A stretch of DNA of 64,000 nt from Crotophaga sulcirostris (lineage: Eukaryota; Chordata; Aves; Cuculiformes; Crotophagidae), in NCBI GenBank assembly GCA_013397455.1, contig VYZB01000023.1:4254447-4318446 (forward strand), given 5' to 3'. The notes under the pieces were generated by a model, which searched no databases, was not told the origin of the DNA, and saw only the letters and a program-made list of their open reading frames with translations. Shown in pieces: positions 1 through 13,808 of this stretch. Position numbers and translations under genes: made by a program. Each line of letters opens with the position of its first letter. Position 1 is the first letter of the stretch.

Positions 1-1194
1 GGGGGGGGGGGATACAAAAACCCAAGCATGCTAGAGAAGCTTTGGCTCAAAGTTCAAAAAGCAGCTGAAATAGACCCAGAAGTAGCAGTGGAGATGTACT
101 ACTTATATCTTTGACCCAATATTGCAAAATCCTTTAGTTAATTCCAGATTTACATGAGCAAAAGATGTTTCTGTGTGGACGCAAGGTGAGTGAAGGCAGT
201 ATAGGAATTTCAAAAACAAGAAAACAAAATAAGCTGTTTCCATAGACATAGCCTATGGAAACCTTTTTCAAAAACTAATCACTACTTGTATGTCTCTTAT
301 CAGCAAAACATGGAATTCACTCTAATAAAACTTATGCTAAATGAACTTGGAATAAATTAAAGAAAAGCATTTTTAACTGAGAAAGGTGTATGGAAAATAA
401 CGCTTTGGGCAGTTTAGGTAAATTTTGTGGCTGAATAATTTTACGGCTGATAATACTTGCAGTTACTGCATATACCAAGTTAAGGATAATTAAGATAGGA
501 GTAATTAAATCTTATTCTGGTAGGGTATAAACTAAATTGGTAAAAGTCAGAAGGTAATTCTTTACTTCAAAACTTTATTTATTATTGTACTTCATATATT
601 TTTAAGGAATATTAGAATATGTTCACCTAGTTTTGGAAGCCTCTGGTTCTTGGATACTGATGATAATAGAAAAGTGGATCACTTATATCATCTGGCATTA
701 AGATTTTTTTCTGGTGTTCTCAGTGGAAACCCAAAAGCAGAAATTCATAGCGAACACAATGTATTGCACTGTGTATATAGTCAAAAGTATGTTAAAACAT
801 TAATGTAGCCATCTTCAGTACATTTTAATTTCTTAGCCTGGTGCTCCATAAGAATTAGAACCTATTTCTACATTGAGTATTCAGAACACATGCTGCTGCA
901 CGTCGGCATGGAGATCAGAGAGAAAGGGAGTTCTGCCACCACCAAGCCTTTCTGCTTCCTTAATGAGCTCCCCAGCCCTTCATGGACTGCTGAGAAAATC
1001 CAGGTCCTCAGAGGGTTCTGCATAAATCTCAGTGGTTTTTTGTACACAAGCCCAGCTGCGTATCAACTAGTGTTGCATGTATAGAACACACATGGATTAG
1101 CCTCTAGTTTCTACACTCTTGTTTTCATAATTGAACCCTGATAGGGCATTATTCCGTTTTTATAAACTTGCCTGTCACACAAATACGATATGCT
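1..1194. other. intergenic, no gene seen
   Basis: AT-rich sequence that begins with a run of 11 G. The open frames here are short, lack recognisable protein character, and are not flanked by convincing splice signals. I see no RNA gene and no clear repeat family. Confidence 0.6.
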
Positions 1195-1370
1195 TATCAA
1201 AGAGGCAAAAGGAATCCTAGGACGTATCAGGCAAGACAGACCTAGCTGGGACTACATACAAATACAGAGGTACACAGGATACAGAAGCAGGTGGATTATA
1301 GTACAAAGCCCCGTTGAGGCCTCATCTGAAGTACCATCTCCAGTTCTAGTCCAATATATTAAAAAACAAA
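1195..1370 (+). mobile_element. old CR1-like LINE fragment
   Basis: The stretch reads like the CR1 region just downstream of the reverse-transcriptase domain: a segment resembling 'aaggcaaatggaatcctggg' is followed about 115 bases later by one resembling 'gaggcctcacctggagtacc' and 'tccagttctgggcc'. Order and spacing fit CR1 in plus orientation. It is heavily mutated, with an internal deletion likely, so it is an old insertion. No element ends or target-site duplication are visible. Assignment is by pattern memory, not alignment. Confidence 0.55.
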
Positions 1371-3949
1371 ACAGGTATGAATAAAGGGTAATAACATAAT
1401 CAGGTAAATGGAGTATCCCATTCTCTTTTAAGAGGAGTGTGGATCTTGACCAGTTTCATCTTGTATAAGAAAAGCCATGTGTGGGCAGAGCCACCGATCA
1501 CACAAGTTCCGGACAGATGTATCCTAAAACAAAAAGATCCATTTAGGCTAAAAAATAATATTGTTGTGTGCAAAATAGGCATAAACTGCTACTGGAGTTC
1601 TAGTGGGAAATTTCTAATCATGCATGAGGTTCTGAAACAGCTATCAAATATGAGTAACAGGTGAAGAAAAGTCTTTTAATCTCAAAAAAACCCAACAAGC
1701 ATCGTTAAATCACAAGGAACTTGATAACTCTGTCCTCTTTGACATGATAATGGGCTTTTTAATGTGGGGTAGTATATTATCTCTAAGAAATACCATACAT
1801 TCTCGTGTGTTTGTTCTTATCAGAGAGGGAAGTGGATAACAAGAGCTAGTTAGCTGTACTTTAAATTCAGCCTCCTGCTGCTTTCTGTTGTGGCCATTTG
1901 GAATGAAAAGGGTTAGGCATAGAAACATAACTCAGTCTACATCTAGCCCACCCTTAATTAAACGTTTTGATACTTCTCCATACCTGACCACGTGGTTAGT
2001 TCATGTGGCTAAAACAGAATTATTCTTCTTCCAGATTATTTTTCATCTGCATCAACTTCAACTATTCAATTCCATCCATAACAATTTAGACACTGCCAGT
2101 TAACAAAGCTGTGAGTGAGGATTGCATTTTATCACGCACCAAAGTACTTTTCACTGACTACATGAAAAGAATGTATACAGCCACCAAGAACAGAAAATGA
2201 AACAGTGACACATATCTGGTTCCTGAGCTGAAGGTTCCCTTTCCTCTGGGAGCCATTCAATATCGCAGATAGATTTGAAACGTAACTTCTGTAACAGCAT
2301 GCTCTGATAACGAAGCCTCCGTTTCGCACTGGAAAAGATCATAGCTGCAAAGGTTGCATCTGAAAGACTGAGCTGTTACTTCTTTGCCACACGCAGATAA
2401 CAAAAAACATCTGTGAACACAATTTTGTATGCTTATCTAACAAGTACTGATGAGTAAGATGTGAATTACAACATACAGGCAAATATCTAAAATTGCAGAG
2501 GGAGTCTTTATCCTTTCCACAGTTTTCTATCAGTTCCCCCAGCTTGGCAGCATCACTCCCAAACAGATATTGCCTCAGCCTTTTAATTCTTACCCATGCT
2601 CTGGTCTGTCTAAGGCACCAAGCTGAGAATTCCTGGCTCAGAGGAATTACCAGAGTACAATGATGATCAAACAGATAATACACATGCATCTCAAACACTT
2701 AATAACACATGCATTAGAATTACTGCCTGTGGAGAATAAGCTGTACACTTCCAGCAGAGTTTCCCCCTAGGCCACTGACTCTGCTTTTAGACTAGGAGTA
2801 CTCTGACCACACCAACTATCAACCCTGTATCAGTAGCTATAGGTTAATTCGAAGAGGCGAATGAGTATAACTTATCTATTGTATTAGGTCATGCCTTGTC
2901 TTATGTCAAGTGACACTTAAAAACCAAAACCAAGCACTATGTATCTGTTTTTATAATGCAAGATCTTACACAGCAGATATCAAAAGAAAAAAGTTTCAAA
3001 GGTTATCCAAGACAGTTTGTGCTTTTTAAATTTGAAGGATCAATGCTATCAAGCTGTCTCTCCACACATGCAAACAACAACAAGGTTAAAATAATATTAG
3101 GTTTGTCCTAATTTCAAAACAATCCTCCAAAATGAAGTGAAGGCTGATGAAGTGATTAATCTGTTTATTTAATGCACTGAAACTTGCTTAGTGCATTGAG
3201 ATAATCTCTGGCATAAATGGAAAATCACTGGAAAGGAAGGCCACAGATAAAATATGATACTGCAGGTGACAACAGTTAACTGTTTGGATTCAGAAGCTGT
3301 GTGAGAATTAGGCCTTCAAAAATTTCAAGGTCTTGTCTTCACATAGTTCACAGCTGTGCTTTGCAACAAATTCTTGAACTGGTTGACCTTGGCAAAAATC
3401 ATATGGAGGCTTGTTTTTGAAAATCAGTTATATCAATCTTGCTTGCTGTGGAAGGTTCAGGAGTCACAGCAACAAAATCAGGAAAACCATCAGGTTTTCA
3501 CATATTCTTGAAAGTTAGTTGTGAGACATTGCGAGACTAGTAGTGTGAAATCCAGACACAAAATTAGTGAACATGTCTAAAAATGAGGGTGGATGTATTG
3601 GAATATTGTTTTTCCCTTGCCTCTTTCAGACTGTTAATATTAGCCAAGGCAGGTCTGTTCTTTAGTGCTTACATTTGGTAATGGCAAGACCGCAGAGACC
3701 TCTCCTACTCCAAGAGCCTAAAACGTAGGATACCGCTCTTACGGGATGGCAATCACATGCTTGTGTACATGAAAACTCTTCTGGACTACTGTGGAAAGCA
3801 GTTTTTTAAAATTCTCCTTAAAAACACAGCAATGTGTCTCCTTATTTTGTATTAAGCCCGATTTTCTTTTCTTTTAATTTTAGCAGAATTTTCCTAGCTG
3901 CCTAATGCTTTAGTACTAACCAGCAGTCTACTTACCTTAACTTCCAACC
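1371..3949. other. intergenic, no gene seen
   Basis: AT-rich sequence with scattered short open frames on both strands. The longest is a 119-codon minus-strand frame at 2339-2698, which has no recognised domain. It looks like chance. No repeat family recognised. Confidence 0.5.
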
Positions 3950-4510
3950 TTAATAGTGCACCCTTATGAGGGCATTGAACACCAGTTCCAACTGCCCTCA
4001 CCAGCCTATATCAACCCTCCACACAACCCTCCTCCACAATCCTCCCTTGCAACTCCTTCGACCTCTCCCCCCAGGCTTTAGCTGTCAGTGTTCAAGATGA
4101 GCACTATCATGCCATAGTTCTAGAGTTTTATGAAAACATGTAAGTAGTGAAAAAGACCTCACCTGAGGCCTCTGCATCTTCTGCCACCCCTGCCATCCTC
4201 CTGGGCAAGGAGCTGGGTGATGGCTCAGGCTCCTGCCCTTGCTCCTTCCTTAGTCCTTGTCTGAGAGCTCTGGTGGGTTGACCACATCCAGCCTTGCAGA
4301 TCATGGCCTCACCTCGTCTTGACTTTCAACCTGCCTCCTTACTATAGACTTGATTGCTAATTACCAGACTGCAGACGGAACTCTGTTACCACCACTGGAC
4401 CCACTCAGCTCTTCTTGTTGGAGTTCGGTAGGACTGCACCCCGGTGGGTGATGCCATTGCCCCTGCCTGCCTTGCTGTCACCCCAATCTCCCGGCTTGGT
4501 TGCTTAAGGT
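3950..4510. repeat. C-rich block, probable unclassified interspersed repeat
   Basis: A roughly 560-base block with clearly higher C content than its flanks, including a poly-pyrimidine/CCTCC segment at about 4010-4075 and a more complex, CpG-containing segment at 4150-4500. It has no long open frame and no exon-like boundaries. Its texture resembles an LTR or other non-coding part of an avian repeat. I could not find terminal TG/CA ends or a target-site duplication, so the class is undetermined. It could also be a GC-rich unique sequence. Confidence 0.3.
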
Positions 4511-7500
4511 CTGCATTTAACTTTCATGCATTGGAAGATGCTCAGTCATTTTACAGACTTAAAACATATAATTAAGAGAGGTATTCAGGATATATTTCTT
4601 AAGTTGTGCTGTTCATAATCATATTTGCTAATAAAATCAAAGCAGTACCTCCCTCAGCTGCTATCAAGACAGTCCAAGGTGATTATTGTAATTGTCCTTT
4701 ACATAAAAGGAGAGAAAGACAGAACAAGCCTGACAAATGAGAATTTTCATACTTGGAAGGCAATTTGAAGACACTGTCCTCATATTTCAAAAGCTCCATA
4801 AATTGCCATTAACAGGGTCAAATGCAGCATTGAGCACAACTGTCAGGAATGAATTAAGATAGTACTCAGAGAATAAGCACAGATGATAGAATCCAACTTT
4901 AGTTAGCCAGGTTTTAACAAGAGTTTTTACTTAAGAAATAAGATGATAAAGCATTTGCTTAATGGCTAGTAATGAAGAGTGAACTGGATTAATTCACAAT
5001 AATAAAGAATAGGTCAGTAACAAGGCCATCCATCTTCTCTCCTTTACAATCCGCATAATATAGTTATATGCATCCATGGCTACATGTAAGTTAGGATTTT
5101 TTTTTGAAGAGTGTGTTTTGTGGGGCTTCACTTATCCTGCAGGTCTTGAAGTTCTGTGCTTTCTCTGTGAGTAGACTTCCCTCTGACTCTCAGGGGGACT
5201 TAGGGATGTGTACAGGAATCATGACTCGACTGTTAAAATGCACCTGGGATTTCTGGCTGACTCTTCCTGTCCACTCCCTTTTCCTGAGAACTCTGGATGA
5301 GAAAGGCACAGTTTCTTCTATTTGTTCATCTTTTTCCCCATCACTATGTGCCTGGAGGGACAGTTTTTCGATCTAGCTTGTGAAGTGCTTCATCTCGTGG
5401 CAATCACAGTTACCCTAGCTTTTTCCACACGATGTGTCATGACCACGTTGCTCAGCTGAGCTTGACTGACATCTTCTGAAGTAGTAGAACGTACTTTTCA
5501 CAACAAATTGAACGGTGAAAGAAAGTGGGTTAGAAAGATAATACTTTTGGTTTATAGTTACAGTCTAACGTTACCAGCCTGAGTTGGCAGCCTAGTTTTT
5601 CTTCTTTCCACATACTAAGGGAGGAGACAGAATTCAGATTAGTAGCCTGTCTGTCTCCTCTGGCTGGGCATGAAAGTTAAACTCTTAAAATAAACAATGA
5701 ACCCCTCTGTGTCAGATGTTTTGACAGCAAACATCATCATGTGGACACTTCAGTAAGAAGCTGAACATAAGGCTTTACATGCTGCTGAAAACAAAACTCA
5801 ATGAGTTTGCTTCATTAATGTGTTTTTATTGTTGATACATTAAAAACTTGAATGTTTAATAACTCACATCATCATGTCTATTCCAAATGGAGCACAAGAA
5901 GCAAAAGCATCACATGGTTATTAAGAACTGCATTCACTCCACGTTTTAGAACACGTTGTAGAAGACAAAGATTTATTGTTTTGATTGTAATCCAATTTAA
6001 TCTCTTTAATGCACCAGGAAATAACTTGCATATCTTGTGAAGGATCTTGAAGACTTCTCTATAGATAGTTCATGCAGAGTTAGTGTACTTAAAAGTCTCC
6101 TCCAAGACAAAGACTTGCTGAGCAGTATGTATGCAATCTTGCTGCCTGTTGCCATAGCTGTTGATGAGACAAACTACAATGATCATAGCTTTAATGACCT
6201 ACTTCACAATGTCAGGATCATCTTCTTTGATCCTGACAGCAATTTCTATATATAAATATACATATTCATTAATATTTCCATGTTTTTAGATGCGACCTCA
6301 AGAAATGATCTATTACATTTATACAGGAAAAAGGGAGAGAAAATACCAATGATCTTATGCAGAATAAAAAACCCAGCAAATATAACTTCTTCAATAACTG
6401 TGCAAGTCTAATACATGTAACTATCACTGTTAAATATTTCATTTCTTTGTCTCAACTCTTAAAAGGAGGAAGCGCAGAAATATTGAAAGTGTCACTGAAG
6501 GCCTAATTATCTTCTAATGATATAAATAATTCTGCTGACAATTACATTTAATTAAATTATTAACTAGATGTTGACTAATTAACTAGGGCTTTGTAAGCGT
6601 GAACCACTCTGAATAGCTATTATTGTGCTGCTTGCAACTAAATATCTTTGCTAGAACACGTGTACACAGGATTCTGCTGCAATCTCGGTGAACTGATATC
6701 CCAATTATGCCATTGCCACTCATTGCTCATAAAATGCACAAAGTCATATGCAATGCTATTTCCCTCACAGAACTCTAAGAAAATGATATCCAATTACTAG
6801 CTGAGAAAATGACATCAGATCCAGTTGTTTGATTCCCCCAGTAGGTAATTGCATACATTCCCGTGTTAGTGAATATTTATTTTACCCAATTTCTTTTAAG
6901 TCTATATGGAAATTGAGACTTTCATACAGCAATAATAGCATGAAATGGAATATTTTGATGGTGCTCTGTTCTTATGATCTGTTTGATATGGACCAAATCC
7001 CAGATTGCTGAAGTCAACAAAAGATTGACTTGAGTAAATGGTTGGAAAAAATGTCACATTCAAAATAATATAAACTGTTGAAATCCCATTTCCAAAGGAG
7101 ATACTTTCATTTTATATCCAGGAAACAAGCATACATAAACAATTCAGAAATACAATTTTAGGACTAAGACATATTTGGTCTTATTTTTACCCTCTTAATG
7201 TAAGCTTGGAGAATAATTCTTGGCTTCTGTTTTTCCTCAAAGTCAATCAGGTTTTATTCAGCTCCCTAGATGTGCATAGGAATAATATTTTAGAATATTT
7301 TAGAATATCATTAGAATTGAAGAGTTTTCATTAGATAAGCTTATTTTTTAATACAGGTATTATCGGACATTAGCATATTTATCTGGATCTGACTATCTGT
7401 TTTATCACTGGTACAGTATTTGAATTTCCTGACAATGTTTAACTTTGAAAATTAATTCCAAGATACTATCTCCAAATAAGTTCTGTATGCATTTCCTGTA

Positions 7501-7737
7501 TAATAAAAATAGTAGACTATTTTATCATCTGTTACCAATGCCAGCTCAACTTAGTTCTGTTAGCTTGGGAATGACTTTGATTAGATTCAGGACAAAAGTA
7601 AACCACCTGTGTATACCATTACGCATATCATATACCTTAATTCCATTAGGGAAATCACTTATTATGATCATCTGATTTTTCTTTAATAGTTACAGCATCA
7701 AGATTAAAAAGCATATTGAGATGCGGCTTTAGGCGAA
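4511..7737. other. intergenic, no gene seen
   Basis: AT-rich, without recognisable coding sequence. At 6504-6581 three TAATTA homeodomain-core hexamers occur within 78 bases (6504-6509, 6549-6554, 6576-6581), which could mark an enhancer or be chance in AT-rich DNA. Confidence 0.45.
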
Positions 7738-8055
7738 GCAGGATGAAGTCAACAAAAATGAGCCCATGACATTCTCCCCAAGTAACTGAGAGTCAAAATG
7801 AACTTTTGGCTCAAGTACTAAGTAGCCACTATTTCTTGACTCCCTTTGCAGCTTCTTTCTCCAGCTGTCCCTAAGCTCGCACAGGCTCTCCACCTGTTCT
7901 GCCCGTGTGACCAAGGGGGGAAGAGAGCGAGCTGCCCTAGCAGCGAGGTTGACAATAACGGCAGACTGGAGCTTACTCACAGTCATCTTCCTGCTGGATG
8001 TAATGCTCATCTTCGCAAGGCCATGAGGCTTTTTTTTTTTTTTTTCTCACTCTGA
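7738..8055. other. CpG-containing exon-like block of unknown function
   Basis: A GC-richer island in AT-rich DNA. The minus strand has a 93-codon open frame (8010-7729). The plus strand is also open from a good acceptor-like site (pyrimidine tract then CAG ending at 7851) to a possible weak donor near 8000. Several CpGs survive (about 7877, 7903, 7928, 7941, 8015), unlike the flanks. A run of 16 T lies at 8030-8045. I recognise no protein family in either strand. It could be an exon of a non-coding or unknown transcript, a young insertion, or a regulatory element. Confidence 0.3.
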
Positions 8056-11000
8056 GGTCAGAAAAAAATGCAGTCTTGGTGGCGGAACTACAGATACTAA
8101 GTGGTTCCAATGACAAGCAATTAAAAAATGCCTATCTTTGATAGCTTGCTTAATGATAATTCTCATTTCCATTAGTCACGTCTACACATTTTCAATTTGT
8201 CCTGCTCAGACTTCCATGCTTTCCTTATCATGCCTGCTATATTAGAGACCCCTTATGACATCAGGAATTTGTTCACTTAGACAGTAAAAGACATCAATAT
8301 GGCTCTTGATCTTCTGTTTAAACAGGCTAACGACAGTGCACTGCTCCAGTATAAATCAGACACCTCAGTAATGAAGCCTTGCTCTCCCCAGGAGTTCATA
8401 ATAAAACCTATGTCTTCATTTCAGCGAGAACATTTCACCTTACTGATTTTATTGAGACAAGATTTCACTCTGTTTCTTTTAAGCTAATGAGAGGGATTAG
8501 AGGTTGCAATGTCCCATCAAATACATACAGGCAATAATAAATAGTAGTGATCAGGGTGATCAGGATTTTGCCCCTGTCTAAATCCTTGCAGTGGACCCAC
8601 AGCACAACACATACAGAGTGGAAATTGTTTTTTTTCCTAGGATGCAGGGGTCCTTTACTAAGGATATATATATCTCTCACTTCAGATATAGGACCCCTCT
8701 GAGCATTATGGAAAATATTTTTGAATTGGTGTCCTGCAGATTTCAGCCAGATCGCTTTGAAACACATCTTTTTACAAAGAAACATTGGGATTTTTCTAGA
8801 AACTGGCACCAGAGACTTCTTTTTTTTGTTGATAACAGATGACAAAGACTCCCATTTCAACTACTTAACACAGTAACTGCAGTAGAAATGGAGCCAGAAT
8901 CTTCTGTGAATGCTAATAAGCAAAAGCAGATATAAAGCCTCTTCAATGTGTTTTAACAAACTAAAAATGTCTTCATTCATTTTTGTTCAAATCAGCTCAA
9001 TGCAACATAATAAAAAAGCACTTTTTCCCAGTGGTTAAGGCACAGCCCATCACATCTCAGGTCATGCTGCAACCCAGGGAAAGCCTAGGCCACCACCTTC
9101 TAATCCACATGCTGAAGAAAGCTAGTAAACCAGTATAACTGAAACCTACCCTGAAGTGATGTATCAGCAGATGGAAGTTACAGGGAAACTTTTTCTTTGA
9201 AGTGTCAGTTTCTAAACTAAGGGTTCAACATGCACGTCTGCAACAAAGCAAATCTCTCTTTATTGGAAAGCTAAACATACACTGTGCTAGCAGTTAAACA
9301 GAAAATAAAAAAAAACAAAACCAAGGAAAACTCCAAATCCTATCATATTTAGAACAATTGGAAAAGAAAGGATACATGGATATGGACATTTAGAAAGTAA
9401 AATCTCCCAGCTATTCCACACAAAACTCTCCTATTTTTATGACACTCATTGTCACAAGATGTCTTTAGTATAGTAATTAGCAATTTTACTTCATTTGTGT
9501 AGTTGGGTTACGATGCCATTTAATACATGACAACACCTGCTCAAATAAGATAATTCTGTTATTTAAGCATATCACTCTTGTTATCTTGCTGAAACACAAC
9601 GTCTAAAGTCACGACCTGCTAAAACATCACTTTTAAGCAGAAGGGAAAGAACTCAGCAAGAAATAAAGTGGGCACTAAAGTACAAAGTCATATTTCACAT
9701 CTTTTTTTTTTTGGCTCCTTATGATGAAAAGACATCTTAAAATTTTCTGTGGTCTTCTGGCATGCATATTACAGAGAAAGTGTGTACTATAGCTTTAGTT
9801 TCAAGTATACATATTACATTGAACATCATTTGCCTAAACCAGAAGGAAATGTAATGCTATTTTAGATGCTTCAAATAGTTTATATATTCTAGGGCTTTAA
9901 CACAACATTCAGCTGAGTTCCTTCTACCTTTCACTTTCTGTAAGTTCGTGCTGGCCCTAGAGAACTGGAATAGTATTGGCATGCAATGTATTAAGTAATA
10001 TGCTAATTTAAGAAAAGACAGGTCTCATTCTACCAGTATAGAAAGTCCTCAGCCCTAAGAAAGGTATAATACACCAAGCAGGTTTCTTAATGCACTAAAT
10101 TGTATCTAATTGATCCTTCCAAGTATCTTAATACATAGATTTGAACTGGTTCTCCAAAACAGGCGTTTTGCTCATTTCTAGTCCTTTGACTACTAAAATT
10201 TTCCATTTAAAAGCTGGATCATTAAAAAGAATTATTTTTTGAAAGAAATATGCATTGCATTAATCCCTGTATTTCATAATCCAAGAGAGAGGGTAATGTT
10301 CACTAGGCAACACTGGTAAAGCTTCCTTGGAACTTTATTTCCTGTTTGAGATACTGCACTGTAAGAAAAAACACGGCATGTTCAGAGTATCTGAAGAATG
10401 TTCAGAGGCACAAAAAAAGACTTATGAAGATTGGAAAAATTAAAGTTACTTATTTCAAACAAGTAAATTAAAAAAAAAGTTAGATGGCAAATCCCTAAAA
10501 AAAAACAAAAAGCTTTGCATGAATAAAGGGAACAATTCTTCCTTCTCTCTCATAATGCAAGAGATAGGAGTCCACAAGTGAAATCAGTTTGTAAGTTTAA
10601 AATTTAAAAGTGAAAATTTTCCAAAGCAAGTAGTTAACCTCTGGATCCTATCGGCCCAGATATTATAAATTAAACAACAAAAAAAGATTACCTAAAAGAA
10701 TATGTACCAGTTATTACCAGTTTAATCCAGTAAGAGTCTTCTATTTCTAAAGGGATAATCTGTTCTCTAGGTTCAGTGGAAAAGACAAGAACAGATTTGT
10801 ACTCCATCACAACACCTTCCCCCAGTTTTAACTTTAGAAAAATATTTTTTTAAAAAAATTGAGAAGAAAAAACACCGAGGTGGGCTGTCTGGGAAGATTA
10901 AAGAGGTCTTTAAAAGTCAGGAGTGCCACAGGTTTACAAGAACCTGCCTGGAAGAACATACCGTGTTAGACATTCTCTTAAATGTTCCCCTTTCAGCAAG

Positions 11001-13570
11001 CATCTGGTACAATAATGCTTTAATTGTTTGAGGATTGCCCCTAATTGTAGCTATTGCATGTAACAAGGCAGTACATTTAGCTCGGTATTCACTGTATTAA
11101 CAGGCCATTAGTCAGGCAAATTGTCCCAATCTTCCGCGAACAATAACGAGCTCCGGAGTTTTGTTTGGTGTGCTCAGTGACTAAAGAAGGGTTTAGGAAG
11201 ACCCTGGCATCACAAACGTGCTTGGTAGAGCAACCCACCCACCCACCCATCTCTGAAGAGACAGAACTAAACTACATTTGTGTCCTTTTGCTTATCATGT
11301 AGAAGGCATTTTCAATCTTATGTTTAATGGGATAGAAATTCCTCTTCCAAATTAAATGATTTATTGTTCAAGGATTCGTGTCCTTGTAAGCTGAAAAAAA
11401 TCTTCTACATATCCCAAGACATGCGGTAAAATTGCAGTAACCACGCAGCGTTTCCTAGTAATTGTTGCATTCTAATGTAGCTACCAAAAGAAGCAAGGAA
11501 ATGGGTGTTCTGCCAGAAAAAAAAAGCGATATGATAAAGTTTACTTTTATGTTGGTTTTACTTGTTTGTAGCCAAGAACTTAGACTCCCTAAACCTTGGG
11601 CTATAGAGCAGTCAATTAATGAAGGCCAAGCTATGCTGTTCCTAACACGGGCAACAGAAAATGTTTTTGTAGTCCCATTTTCTGCTGGTGGTTTCCTACT
11701 CTACTGTGGAAGTTAGGACAGGAACGGCTACGTTAGCAAGTAATGTAGTGGATCAACAGTCCATCTTTAGGGTGAAACAGTTGATTGAAGACTTAGCTAG
11801 AAAAGCATTCAAGTATAGATGAGAATAAGAGTTGCGTTCCACAGTGCTGAGGACCTTACACCTATGAGGTGTGCTGTTCAGAGAGTTTAGTTTCATACTA
11901 GCTTTAATTTACTGCCACAGCCCAAATGCCCTTATGTATTTGTTGTATTGCTATCTTACGCTTTCCAGCTCAGTCTCATCCAAATGAAATATTCAGTTAA
12001 TCTAGCAGTTACAGGGCACATGATGTGAGCCAAAACAACATTTAAGCAAGTTAGATAAGGAGATTCCATTAAAAAAACACATTTCTGGTCCAAACTAAAA
12101 CTGTAACATTAGTGGCATGTTTTCTGATTTTGATTCCCTACCTGGGTATTTGCTCTCTACTCCTGTCCTGCCTTGGGAGCAGCCTCATTGCAGTACTCCA
12201 CTCAAACAAGGATGAGGAAGAAGCAAGTATCTAGCCTGATTCTAATATACTTGGATACGATGAATACTAGCAACAGCATGAATTGTTTTAAACGTAACTT
12301 CAAAACAAGGTGAAGAGAAGAAATGCTGTATTAGTGAGCCTAAATGCTGGAGAACAGACAGCAAATTAACATATAGATCATCTTTGGCTATGCCACAGGC
12401 TACTGTATTTCTTTCATATGGTTTGAGTTTACAGTATCACATTCCAACCCATAATACTCTTTAGTCTTTTTGTAAGATTAGAAAGAAGGGAAAATAATCC
12501 AACCAGATCTACTATTTGGCTCAACACCTGGGGACTGCTTAATCAAAACACAAGGACTCTTTTATACTCCTGTTGACTACCAGGCCAGTGGTGCCATGCA
12601 CGACCCAAGGATTCTCACATGCCCAGGTTCCACGCTCCCAGGCATCCACCTGCAGGCGCACACACCTGATATATTTCCTGGCCAGCCCCCTTCCTTTGGA
12701 TTGCCCCAAGCTTCCACAGCCCTAGTTCCTAAACAAAGAGCTTTTCAGGCATCAAAAAGTCAAACCTGGCTCCAAGAACTGTATCAAATCCTATTTCTGA
12801 TAACTAAATTCCATTTAATCTATTCATAATCCCTCAAATACTGTAAATGTTTGTCTTTGATTAAGAAAAAAAAACCCCAAACTGATGGGCTTTGGTTTAA
12901 ATCCTTTCCACAACTCTCCCACTGAGTGCTTGGAGATTCACACACAGTTCCATGTCCCTCCTTCAACGGGCCCTCAAGCCCCAGACTGGATCACGTCCTT
13001 TCCTTGGTAGTGAAAATGCCAGTAAATAAACTTTCTAAGACTTGTTTTGGAGCTTTAGAAAGCCAAGCATCTTTTATTTCAGCTCTGGATGCACAAGGGA
13101 ATGATTTCCATCAATCATGTGTAACGAGACAAGAGCTGGGGACAGCATGTATTTCCCGCTTACATACGTACGTATAAGTTTTGCCAGAAATCTTACGCAT
13201 ATTCTGTTACTTTCCAAGGGCTAATTTTATTTTTATTATGAGCTTCACAACAGTCAGATCGCTGCTATTTAGAGCTCTGGAGCCAGCTCTCTGTCTGACC
13301 TTGCATTTTAGACAGGGAAAGGCTGCAAACAGAGCTCATTATAGAAGACGACACATCTGTTCAGCACATGTCATACTTAACACAAGACGCTATCATTTCT
13401 CTTTGGACAGGGTCTGGAAAAACACTGAAAAAAATTGCTACAAAGAAAACATGCTGTCAAAGGGACATTCTGTCTAACTTTCAGAAAAACTACCATTACT
13501 TAGCTGTTAATCAACTCTACTTCAGCTTAAATCGAAAAATTCCACTTTTTTTTTTTTAATAGCAAGTACT
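8056..13570. other. upstream intergenic DNA, no gene seen
   Basis: Mostly AT-rich. Contents noticed: a short (CCCA)n run at about 11234-11248, a low-repeat complex stretch at about 10990-11170 that could be a conserved non-coding element, and a C-rich stretch at 12590-12730. In other amniotes the neighbour on this side of C2CD5 is ETNK1, transcribed away from it (recalled, not tested). No ETNK1 exon was recognised here. Confidence 0.45.
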
Positions 13571-13808
13571 TCTTCCATCACCGGGGCTGAACGGGCCCGT
13601 CCCGTCCTACCGGTACCCCGGGACGCCCGAGGCCATCGATGACTCGGCGCTCGTGCTCCCTGACTTCCCTTGGAGGCTCCGCCGCTGCCGCAGCGCTATA
13701 GCGCGGAGCCCATCGAGGAGTCGGCGTTCGACTTCCAGCGAGGTCTCCTCTCCCCCGCGGCGCCATCTTGGCGTAGGGGCGGGGCGGCGGGAATGGAGTA
13801 ACGGGGGG

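Noticed and set aside
2339..2698. 119-codon minus-strand open frame
   Set aside because: No recognised domain, no convincing start context or splice structure, and amino-acid composition looks random.
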